Source: VXNE01 sp965248075
GTDB lineage: Bacteria > Pseudomonadota > Gammaproteobacteria > Pseudomonadales > Azotimanducaceae
DNA length: 64,000 nt
Reading direction: 5' to 3'
NCBI GenBank assembly: GCA_965248075.1
Contig: CBDFIL010000003.1
Location: 682,001 to 746,000, forward strand
The number at the start of each line of letters is the position of its first letter. Positions within the stretch are counted from its first letter, which is position 1. A program made the position numbers and the translations under genes. Below, one piece after another: positions 1 to 8,557 of this stretch. The notes beneath the pieces were generated by a model that was not told the DNA's origin, did not search any database, and saw only the letters and a program-made list of their open reading frames with translations.

Positions 1-321
1 GTTCTGGTAGTAGCAGCCGTAGACCTGCGCCAGCAACCCCTGGAACGACGCCGGCGCTTCTTCGCTGAACGTCTTCACCCGTTCGTAACGCAGCGCCGCG
101 TCCTGCGTCGCGAACCCGGTGTCGAAGCGGGCGAGGATGTCCGCCAGTTCCGGCAGGAAGTCGCTCGCGCTGCGCTCGAGGTACCCGACGAAATCCAGTG
201 CGCCGGCGCTCGGCATGAGGCCGTCGTCGCTCGCGGGCACGATGGTGTCGGCCAGCGCGTTCAGGATGTCCCGCTGCTCCGTCGTGAGCGGTGCGTCGGA
301 GGCGATCAGTTGGTCGTTCAT
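1..321 (-). CDS. Gluconate 2-dehydrogenase subunit 3-like protein (partial)
   Basis: The frame is open for 107 codons from an ATG at 321 to the window edge, so the C-terminus is missing. The N-terminus contains LNALADTIVPAS followed by a small-residue segment and YLERSASDFLPELADILARF, the pattern of the small subunit of membrane-bound gluconate/sorbitol-type dehydrogenases. It starts 26 bases after the stop of the GMC oxidoreductase on the same strand; in this family the small subunit partners the FAD subunit, so the two probably form one enzyme. The substrate cannot be told from sequence. The assignment rests on the N-terminal pattern and the context. Confidence 0.6.
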   Translation of the reverse strand, partial: MNDQLIASDAPLTTEQRDILNALADTIVPASDDGLMPSAGALDFVGYLERSASDFLPELADILARFDTGFATQDAALRYERVKTFSEEAPASFQGLLAQVYGCYYQN

Positions 322-347
322 CGCAGCGGGCCTTCAGTCAAACCTTT

Positions 348-1964
348 TCAGTCAAATAAAGTGGCGAGGTTCTTCTTCATCGTGTCGGCGATGTAGAGCG
401 CCAGCGCCTGGATCGTGCTCGTGGGATTCACGCCGCCCGACGTGACGAAGATGCTGCCGTCGACGATGAAGAGGTTTTTCACGTCGTGGCTGCGGCCCCG
501 GGAATTGACGACCGAGGTCTCGGGATCGTCGCCCATCCGGGCGGTGCCGAGCAGATGCCACCCCCCGACCCGGATGGGGCCGCCGCCCACGACGTCGATC
601 GCCCCCGCCGCCTCCATGACCTCCGTTGCGCGCGCGACGCCGTGATCCAGCATCCTGCGGCTGTTTTCGCTCAGCGTGTAGTTGATCTTCGGCGCCGGAA
701 TGCCGTCCGAATCCACGAGGTCCGGGTCGAGCGTCACGGTGTTGTGTGCTTCCGGCAGATCCTCGCACAGTACTCCGATGTTGGCCGTGTGATCGAAGCG
801 CCGCCGGAACCCCTCGTGGTGCCCCGGCCCCCAGGGGATCTCCCCGGAGGAGGTGCCCCGCATTGCCGTGGTCCAGGGCCAGATGCCGCCGCGGACGATC
901 TGCATCATGTAGCCACGCACGAAGTCGCGCTCCGGGTCCGTCTCGTAGAACTGGTTGCTCAACAGACAGCAGCCCTGCGGGCCCTTGTGGCTGTCCAGGC
1001 GCTCCTCGAAGAGCCCCCGCACGAAGCCCATGGGGTGGAACATCAGGTTCCGACCCACCTGTCCGCTGCGGTTGGCCAGCCCGTCGGGGAACTGCGACGA
1101 CGTGGAGTTCAGCAGGATGCGCGGCGTGCCGACGCCGTTGCAGGCGAGTACCACCACTTCCGCGCGCTGGCGCCGCTCCTCGCCGTCCGCGTCGTAATAG
1201 ATGACGCCATCGGCCATGCCGTCGCCATTCACCGTGATCTCCCGTACGCGGCAGCGGGTCCACAACTCCACGCCGCTGCGCAGCGCCACCGGCCAGTAGG
1301 TGATGTCCGTGCTCGACTTCGCGCCCTGGGCGCATCCGGAGGTGCAGGGCCCCAGGTTCTTGCACTGATCCCGTCCCTCGTAGGGCCGCGAGATGATGGC
1401 GCTGTCGGCCGGCCACCAGTGCCAGCCCAACGCGTTGAAACCGCGCGCGACGGTCTCGCCGATCAGCCCCAGCGGCAAGGGCGGCAGCGGCAGCTGCTTG
1501 GGTGGATACGAGGGATCGCCGGCCAGCCCGGACACGCCCATCATGCGGTCGTTCTCGGCGAAGTACGGCTCCAGCCGGTCGTAGCTCACAGGCCAGTCGT
1601 CCGCCACGCCATCCAGGGTTCTGACCCGGAAGTCCGAGGGGTGCAGCCGGGGAAAATGCGCGGCATAGAGGATGGTGCTGCCGCCGACCCCGTTGAAGTT
1701 CACCACCGAGATCGGCGACTCGTCATTGTTGATCGGGTAGTCGGTCGGCCGGCCTCGCACGTTCGGATCGATGCTGTCTGCACCGGACAGGCGCTGTTCC
1801 CAGTCCGGGAAGTTCGTCGGATAGTCCGATGGATTGGTCCAGTCGCCCTGCTCCATGCACACGATGCGCATGCGCGTCTCGGCGAGGCTGTAGGCCACCG
1901 CCGCCCCCGAGGCGCCGGCGCCGATGATCAGGACATCGACGGGATCGTTGCTGGGTGCGGGCAT
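348..1964 (-). CDS. GMC-family FAD oxidoreductase (dehydrogenase large subunit)
   Basis: The protein has 538 residues. A Rossmann FAD motif GAGASG lies at residues 16-21. The C-terminal GMC block contains HLLGTARMG and GGVNPTSTIQALAL, typical of the gluconate/sorbitol dehydrogenase and choline dehydrogenase branch. It would oxidise an alcohol or sugar using FAD. The ATG at 1964 is preferred over an upstream in-frame codon because AGGAAGGA lies just before it. No signal peptide is evident, so export, if any, would depend on a partner. The subunit 3-like gene follows directly. Family is secure; substrate is unknown. Confidence 0.88.
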   Translation of the reverse strand: MPAPSNDPVDVLIIGAGASGAAVAYSLAETRMRIVCMEQGDWTNPSDYPTNFPDWEQRLSGADSIDPNVRGRPTDYPINNDESPISVVNFNGVGGSTILYAAHFPRLHPSDFRVRTLDGVADDWPVSYDRLEPYFAENDRMMGVSGLAGDPSYPPKQLPLPPLPLGLIGETVARGFNALGWHWWPADSAIISRPYEGRDQCKNLGPCTSGCAQGAKSSTDITYWPVALRSGVELWTRCRVREITVNGDGMADGVIYYDADGEERRQRAEVVVLACNGVGTPRILLNSTSSQFPDGLANRSGQVGRNLMFHPMGFVRGLFEERLDSHKGPQGCCLLSNQFYETDPERDFVRGYMMQIVRGGIWPWTTAMRGTSSGEIPWGPGHHEGFRRRFDHTANIGVLCEDLPEAHNTVTLDPDLVDSDGIPAPKINYTLSENSRRMLDHGVARATEVMEAAGAIDVVGGGPIRVGGWHLLGTARMGDDPETSVVNSRGRSHDVKNLFIVDGSIFVTSGGVNPTSTIQALALYIADTMKKNLATLFD

Positions 1965-2060
1965 GGCATTCCTTCCTGGAACAGGCGGCGTACGGAGCGT
2001 AAGCGACCGGTCATGCGTCCGGCAACGTGTCGTGATCCAAGGCACGGTGGTGGAACGGCA

Positions 2061-2792
2061 TCAGGCGCTCGCACCATCGGGGAAGGCGCGCTCGACGGCG
2101 CGCCGCACGCCTTCCTTCGCGCCCGTGGCGAGCCAGGTGCCATGCGCGGCAAACAGCGCATCGAATTCCAGTGCCAGCAGACGCTCGAAGTCGTTGCGCA
2201 GGGAGCCACCCTCCGGCGTCATGGCCCTCAGCCAGATCGGCCCCAGCAGCGTCGTCTTCGAGAAGCCGATCAGGGGCATCGACAACCGCGCCACGAGGTT
2301 GTGATTGCTGTAGTCGTCGTAGTGCTGGATGGCATCGCAAGTCAGCAACACACCGGGACCGTCGTGCACCAGAAGTGCCGCTTCCGGCTCCCGTGTACCC
2401 GTGAAACAGAATAACTCCACGCCGGCCATGGGGAGCCCGCCATCCGCCGCGAGCCGGCAGTCGATCGATGGTCCGGGGTACACCGTGCCGCCCGGCTGGC
2501 TCCAGAACTCCGCCCCGAACCGATGCTTGTAGTACGCGTCGTCCTGACCGTGCATCGCCCCCAGCCGCAGGATGCGTTTCACGGCGCCAAGTTCTTCGAG
2601 CGCGGCCTCGCCGTCCGCATCGAGGCGCACCGGATTGACGAGCGTCAGTTCGGCGCCGTCGCGCACGATGGCCATGTTGCGGCTGATCCGCAGGACCCGC
2701 TTGATTCGTACCCCGCCGCGCACGGCGTACACCCGGTCGGTCAGCGCCTCTATGGGTCCATGCGGGAGGGGGGCGGGAAAGTCGCGGGCCAT
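2061..2792 (-). CDS. MBL-fold-like (DUF4336-type) protein
   Basis: About 243 residues from the ATG at 2792; an in-frame start at 2864 would add 24 residues. The layout resembles metallo-beta-lactamase-like proteins of the DUF4336 kind: an early strand block with ITLVN-like text (ELTLVNPVRLD), then AMHGQDDAYYKHRFGA, then LLVHDGPGVLLTCDAIQHY. The canonical HxHxDH zinc motif is not visible, so metal binding and hydrolase activity are doubtful. It reads in the same direction as the GMC dehydrogenase, with about 96 bases between them. Function unknown. Confidence 0.5.
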   Translation of the reverse strand: MARDFPAPLPHGPIEALTDRVYAVRGGVRIKRVLRISRNMAIVRDGAELTLVNPVRLDADGEAALEELGAVKRILRLGAMHGQDDAYYKHRFGAEFWSQPGGTVYPGPSIDCRLAADGGLPMAGVELFCFTGTREPEAALLVHDGPGVLLTCDAIQHYDDYSNHNLVARLSMPLIGFSKTTLLGPIWLRAMTPEGGSLRNDFERLLALEFDALFAAHGTWLATGAKEGVRRAVERAFPDGASA

Positions 2793-2981
2793 CGCCGAAC
2801 TGCTACGTGGGAAGGGACCGAGGTTAAGCAGCGGACGAAGGACAGTCAAACCCCCGGTCCCCATTGACAGGGGGGATGGGGTCGGCGCTCACCGCGCAGT
2901 ATCGTCAGCAGTCATTGTCACTCGTCCTTGTGAGCCATAGAGGCCATTGGCGTTTTCCACAGAGCAATCGAGGAATTGTCC

Positions 2982-5968
2982 ATGCAGTTCAAAGCGACAT
3001 TTCCGGTTGTGCTGGCAGGGTTCTGCGTAGCGTACACGGACGTCGGGTACGCGCAGCAGGCAGAGGACCCCGATCCAACACCGCAAGAAACAGCCAATGC
3101 CACGGTCGCAGAGCCCGCGGCAGACTCCCCCTCGGAAGCGGGGCCCGTAGAAGAAATCCTCGTCACCGGATCCCGCATCCGCCGCGACGAGTTCTCGAGC
3201 GCCTCGCCCATCACCGTGATCACGAGTGAGACCTCCGCCCTCGCGGGGCTGCTCAATACGGCGGACATCCTGCAGACCTCCACGGTCGCCGCGGGCCAGC
3301 AGATCGACAACTCCTTCTCGGGGTTCGTCACCGATGGCGGCCCTGGCGCCCGGTCCATCTCCCTGCGCGGTCTCGGCGCACAGCGCACCCTGGTACTCGT
3401 GAACGGCAAGCGCTGGGGTCCCTCCGGCGTACGCGGCACGACCAACTCCGTCGACCTGACTGCCGTGCCGAGCTCCGTGGTCGGCCGCTACGAAATCCTG
3501 AAGGACGGCGCGTCCTCGATCTACGGCGCCGACGCCATCGCCGGGGTGGTCAACGTCATCACCCGACAACGCATCGAAGGATTCCAGGTCAACCTCCAGG
3601 GCGCGGCGCCCCGCCGCGGCTCCCCGGAAGATGTCGGCATCGACGCCACCTGGGGCACGGTCCGCGATACCTGGTCCTTCAACGTCTCGGCGAACTACTC
3701 CAGGACCCGGGAAATGACGACGAACGACCGCGACTGGTCCCGCTGCGACATGCGGCCGCGCCGTACCGACCAGAACGGCGACGGTGTGATCGACAACACC
3801 CACCCGGAAACGGGCGAGCAGCTGTGTTTCGGCTTCGTGCACGGGTTCGTCGTCTCGCCGTTCGGCTGGGTGCGCTACGAACCGACTCTCGCCAGGCTCG
3901 ACCCTGGTAATCCGTACTTCGATCCGACCGGACCCAACGCCTACGGCATCCCCCACTACACGACCATTCCCGTCCATGGGCTCAACGCGGACGGCGACCC
4001 CCTGTTCGACAACGAAGGCGCCTTCTACCGCGATGAACGCGACCCCGGCGTCTACCAGGTCGTGCCGGACATCGAACTCTACTCGGTCACCTCGTTCGCA
4101 GACCGGGACTTCGACATCGCCGACCGAAGCGCCAACGTCTACTACGAGTTTTTCTACAACCACCGCTCGTTCGACAGTTCGTTCGGCTACCGCCAGTTCT
4201 TCCCGTCCGTGCCGAGGACCAACCCCACCAACCCGTTCGGCGTGTACGGGCCGTTCGCCGCCTTCGGCGGGTTCTCGGTCTTGCCCGTCCTGCCGAGCTA
4301 TCAGTTGGTCGATCCATACAGCGGGTGGACGTAGACCGCATCAACCTGTTCGTCGGCCTTACCGGCGACCTCACCGAGTCGTGGAGCTACGACGCCCACA
4401 TCGGCTACAGTTGGTCCGAAGGTACCTACGAGAGCCAGCAGTTCCTGGACGACCGGGTGCAGGCATCGCTCAACGCGACGCTGGACGCGAACGGCAACCT
4501 GGTCTGCGCGGATAACTCCATTCCCGGGTGCGTGCCGGCGAACCTGTTCACCGAGGACGCCCTCCTGCGCGGGCGGCTACCGGCGGACGTGCTGAACTTC
4601 CTGCGCAAGGACACCCGGGGCGAAACCACCTACAAGAGCTACCAGTTCGCCGGTTACGTGACGGGCACGCTGTTCCAGATGCCGCACAACGAGCCCGTCA
4701 GCGCCGTGTTCGGTTTCGAGTACCGCAACGAGGACATCCACGACGTCCCGGACCCGGAGGCCCAGCGCAACAACTTCTGGGGATTCACCTCCGCCGGGAT
4801 CACCAGCGGGGACGACACCGTCACCGAACTCTTCACGGAGATAGAGATTCCGCTGCTGAAGGGTGTCCCGATGATCGAGGAACTCATCGTGAACGCGTCC
4901 GGGCGCTGGACGGACTACGACTCCTACGGCGACGACACCACCTACCGCCTGGCCGTGGACTACCAGGTCATCCCCGCCATCCGCCTGCGCGGTACCCGCG
5001 GTACCTCGTTCCGTGCACCGGACCTCTACGAGCAGTTCCTCGCCAACCAGCGGGGCTTCAATTCCGGACTCGCGGACCCGTGCGTCAACTACGGCGAGCT
5101 CTACGAGCCGGGCGACGTCGTCTACGACAACTGCGCGAGCGAGGGGCTCCCCCCGGACCTCGGCAACCAGGGCGTCCCCAGCATCGAGAGCATCATCGGC
5201 GGCAATGCGAACCTGCTGGCGGAGACGTCGAAGTCCTGGACGGCCGGCATGATCTTCCAGCCGGAGAGCATCGGCATGTCGCTCGCGTTCAGCTGGTTCG
5301 ACATCGAGATCTCGGACACCGTCTCGGACCCATCGGTCGGCTACGTCCTCGGCACCTGCTACACGTCCGCCGGCCGGTCGAGCGCCTGGTGCGACCGGAT
5401 AGGGGCACGTGACGGGATGGGATTCCTGAGCGAGGTCGACGCGTCCCTGGTGAACATCGGGCAGCGCGCCAGCCGGGGTTTCGACATCGACTTCCTCTAC
5501 GAGAAGGAGTTCCCAACGTTCGACCTGACGATCGACGGCACCGTCACCCGACTCAAGGAGCATCGCGTCGAGCTCTTCGACGAGGTCTGGGACAACGTCG
5601 GCCACTGGGGCTACCCGGAGTGGTCCGGGGAGTTCGACATCCGCGTCGACTACCGCACCTGGACGTTCTTCTGGCGCACCAGCTTCATCGGCGATACGGC
5701 GGAGGACCCGGTCTTCGACCCGGGCACGACCGACGTCGACCGCGTCCACAAGACCAAGGACAAGTTCTACCACACGGTCTCGGCCCGCTGGCGCAACACC
5801 GACTGGGACGTCATCGGCACCGTGCGCAACGTCTTCGACAAGGCCCCGCCAGGGGTCGGCGACGGCGTACCGAGGCAGGCGACCAGCCGCATCTTCAACA
5901 CGCTTCCGGGAGTCGGCTATCCCCTGTTCGGCAGGACTTTCGTCGTTCAGGTTTCGCGGCGTATCTGA
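2982..5968 (+). pseudogene. TonB-dependent receptor, split by one frameshift
   Basis: Two abutting frames together encode one outer-membrane receptor of about 995 residues. The ATG at 2982 follows GAGGA at 2970. A signal peptide ends near GYAQQAED, followed by the TonB-box/plug start EEILVTGSRIRR and plug segments SLRGLGAQRTLVLVNG and GASSIYGADAIAGVVNVI. Frame 1 ends at 4334; frame 2 picks up at about 4325 with VDVDRINLFVGLTGDL and runs to a typical barrel end, FGRTFVVQVSRRI. Adding one G to GGG at 4323-4325 restores a continuous reading, DPYSGVDVDRIN. Whether the lesion is real or a homopolymer sequencing error cannot be decided here. It is directly followed by an S9 peptidase. Confidence 0.85.
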
Positions 5969-5969
5969 C

Positions 5970-7889
5970 ATGAAACGCTCGATTGCGACGGGCGCCGCGG
6001 CGGCCCTGCTGTGCCTCGCGGCCGGGCTTCCGACCGCGGGCGAGCTCATCCCCATGAGCGCCTGGATCCACGACCCCGTGATCGACAGCGTGGACGTCAG
6101 CCCGGACGGCAAACGGCTGGTCGCGCTGACGCTTTCGGACGTCAACGCCCCGCCCGACGTAACCGTGTGGCAGACCGCGGACCTCGCAGCGCAACCGGTC
6201 CGTTTCAGGCCGCCCGACGTCAAGGCGCGCGCGGTCTTCTGGCTGAACGACGACCGCCTGCTGGTCATCGGCCGACAGAAGTTCGACATCCGCGCCGGCG
6301 GGCGCCCGACCCGCTGGTTCCGCGAGAAGGTCTACCTCTACGACGGGCAGGGCAAGGGAGAGACCCAGCTCTTCCGTACGAAGAACGTTCTCGGCGTCCG
6401 CCTGTTCAACGTGCTTCCCCAGGACAAGGACAAGGTCCTCATCGACGTGACCAACTGGGAGTTCGCCTCCGACATCTACGAACTCGACCTCGAGAGCTAC
6501 AACTCGAAGCGCGTCTACCGCGGGGCCACCAACGAGGGCATCTTCGGCGACATCTACGGTGAGGTGCGCGGCAAGCAGAAGATCGAAGGAAACGGCGACG
6601 ACATCCATATCCGCTTCTCCTATCGGCATCCCGAGACGGGCAAGTGGGAAGAACACCACCGCCTCTACGCCGCGCAGCGCGAGGGGATGCAGCCGGTCGC
6701 ATTCGACCGCGACGGACGCAGGGTCTACATGCGCGACGACACGGGCCGCGACCGGTCCGTCATCCGCGGTTACGACCTCGTCACCCGCGAACTCGGCGAG
6801 CCACTCTTCGGTGGTGGCGATGTAGAGGCCGTGACCATCCTGACGGCGACCAATCCCGACGACTTCGGCTCCGTCGTCGGCTTCCTGGGCTATGACGAGG
6901 GGGTCCGGTACGAGTACACCGAGTCCAAGCGCAAGTCGCTCCAGGAGCGCCTCGCTCAAGTGCTGCCAGCTGGCATGGATCACCGGTGGGTGTCGATGTC
7001 CGACGACCTGACCGTCATCGTCGTGCGCTCGTCGGGCCCTCGCGAAGCGGGGCTCTACCACCTGCTGGTCAACGGCCGCCAACTGGTGCCCCTCGGTCGG
7101 AGCTTCCCGCACCTCGTTCCGGAAAAGCTCTCGGACATGACGTTCGTGACCTACAAGGCGCGCGACGGGCTGGAGATTCCCGCCTTCCTCACCGTGCCCC
7201 AGGACGGCAAGCGGCCGTTTCCCGCCGTCGTCCTGCCCCATGGCGGCCCGTGGGCCCGGGACTTCCTTGGCTGGGACCGCTGGGCCCAGTTCCTCGCCAA
7301 CCGCGGTTACGTCGTGCTGCAACCGCAGTACCGCGGTTCCGAAGGCTTCGGACAGGCACTCTGGCGCGCCGGCGACCGGGAATGGGGTCAGAAGATGCAG
7401 GACGACAAGGACGACGGCGCGCGCTGGCTCGTCGCCGAAGGCATCGTCGCGCCCGACCGCATCGCCATCTTCGGCTACTCCTACGGCGGTTATGCGGCCA
7501 TGGCCGCAAGCGTTCGGCCCGACTCGCCCTACCAGTGCGCCATTGCCGGCGCCGGGCTCTCGGAACTCAGGACCTTCGACAAGATCACGTTCCGGTCGCC
7601 CTTCAACCGTGAGTACCAGAACCCCACCATCGGCGGCTTGTCACCCTTCGACCACGCGAAAGAGGCGACGATCCCCATCTACATCTTCCACGGTGACCGC
7701 GACCAACGCGTGCCCATCGAGCAGTCGCGCAAGTTCGCGAACGCCTTGCAGCGCGCCGGCAAGGACGTCAAGTACACCGAGATCGTGGACCTCTGGCACA
7801 GCCTGCCCTGGTGGCCCCAGCACCACCTCGCGATGTTCTCGTCGCTGGAGGACTACCTGGCCAACGATTGCGGCCCCGGGGGACTGTAG
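5970..7889 (+). CDS. Secreted S9-family (prolyl oligopeptidase-type) serine peptidase
   Basis: 639 residues with a signal peptide (KRSIATGAAAALLCLAAGLPTAG). The N-terminal two thirds should form a beta-propeller (SPDGKRLVALT and similar blades). The C-terminal alpha/beta-hydrolase holds GYSYGGY with Ser504, HGDRDQRVP with Asp578 and LWHSLP with His610, a complete catalytic triad. The start codon is one base after the receptor stop, so translation is probably coupled. Peptidases of this kind cleave short peptides in the periplasm. Placement behind a TonB receptor suggests joint peptide capture and digestion, which is inference. Confidence 0.88.
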   Translation: MKRSIATGAAAALLCLAAGLPTAGELIPMSAWIHDPVIDSVDVSPDGKRLVALTLSDVNAPPDVTVWQTADLAAQPVRFRPPDVKARAVFWLNDDRLLVIGRQKFDIRAGGRPTRWFREKVYLYDGQGKGETQLFRTKNVLGVRLFNVLPQDKDKVLIDVTNWEFASDIYELDLESYNSKRVYRGATNEGIFGDIYGEVRGKQKIEGNGDDIHIRFSYRHPETGKWEEHHRLYAAQREGMQPVAFDRDGRRVYMRDDTGRDRSVIRGYDLVTRELGEPLFGGGDVEAVTILTATNPDDFGSVVGFLGYDEGVRYEYTESKRKSLQERLAQVLPAGMDHRWVSMSDDLTVIVVRSSGPREAGLYHLLVNGRQLVPLGRSFPHLVPEKLSDMTFVTYKARDGLEIPAFLTVPQDGKRPFPAVVLPHGGPWARDFLGWDRWAQFLANRGYVVLQPQYRGSEGFGQALWRAGDREWGQKMQDDKDDGARWLVAEGIVAPDRIAIFGYSYGGYAAMAASVRPDSPYQCAIAGAGLSELRTFDKITFRSPFNREYQNPTIGGLSPFDHAKEATIPIYIFHGDRDQRVPIEQSRKFANALQRAGKDVKYTEIVDLWHSLPWWPQHHLAMFSSLEDYLANDCGPGGL

Positions 7890-8030
7890 GAGACGGGCTT
7901 GTCCCGTCCCGTCCTGAATTCACGCACGGCGCCGACGCGGGCGACCGCAAGGGTCGGAGGGACGGGCGACCACAAGGGTCGCCCCTACAACGTCCCGTCT
8001 TGAATTCATGCACGGCTTCGGGACGGGCGA
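7888..8030. repeat. Intergenic palindromic repeat cluster, copy 1
   Basis: Contains the palindrome GGGCGACCACAAGGGTCGCCC followed by CTAC, a second partial copy, and a GACGGGCTTGTCCCGTC palindrome. The same two modules recur at about 14395-14515. When translated, the unit gives peptides such as GATLVVARPS, which are artefacts. It joins directly onto the truncated 3′ end of the quinoprotein remnant. Confidence 0.65.
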
Positions 8031-8363
8031 CCACAGGACTTCGCCAGTGACCGCGTCCACGGCGCGGGCAATGTTGCGCGAGCCGACGAAGTACATGACG
8101 CCATCCGCCACCAGCGGCGTCGAAACCAGACCTACGGCGTCCGGTACGTCCAGGTACCAGTCGAGCCTCAGCTGCGCGACGTTCTCGCTGTTGACCTGGT
8201 CGAGCGGGCTGAAACGCTACTCGTTGTGATTGCGCCCGTAGGTCAGCCACTCGGCGGTGTTGCCGACGTCGGCGATCGCCGCGTCGTCGATGGCGCGGGT
8301 CTCCGCCGCTCCGACGCACGCCACGCCGCAGGCCCACAGAACCGCCCAAACTGCCCGATGCAT
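8030..8363 (-). pseudogene. PQQ-dependent alcohol dehydrogenase (quinoprotein) N-terminal remnant
   Basis: From an ATG at 8363 (preceded by GGAGAGGGGG) there is a signal peptide ending near VGAAE, then WLTYGRNHNE, a TAG stop at 8219-8217, then RFSPLDQVNSENVAQLRLDW and LVADGVMYFVGSRN in the same frame. Quinoprotein dehydrogenases normally read NEQRFSPL here, so a CAG to TAG change explains the stop. Similarity ends at GEVLW near 8040, where repeat sequence begins. Of the roughly 600 residues of a normal enzyme, only about 110 remain. It is clearly a dead gene. Confidence 0.8.
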
Positions 8364-8557
8364 GTAGCCCCCTCTCCCCGAAATGGCTGAAATGACGCTA
8401 CTGGGGTGCCTGGGGGTTGTCAAACGTCGCGGAGCGGCACGCAAGTCGTGGCCCGCCCGGTGATAGGATCGCAACAGGCCAGGACCGCGGATGAGGAATC
8501 CGTCCCAAGCAACATCATCAGGAGCCCAGAGGTTGCCCGAATTCGGGGAACGCAACG

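Noticed and set aside
486..2414. Long open frame opposite the GMC oxidoreductase
   Set aside because: Shadow of a high-GC gene; no ribosome site and no recognisable domain, low-complexity Arg/Pro/Ala text.
7920..8111. Small ORF with GATLVVAR-type peptide
   Set aside because: Peptide encoded by the intergenic palindromic repeat fused to quinoprotein text; a common false gene.
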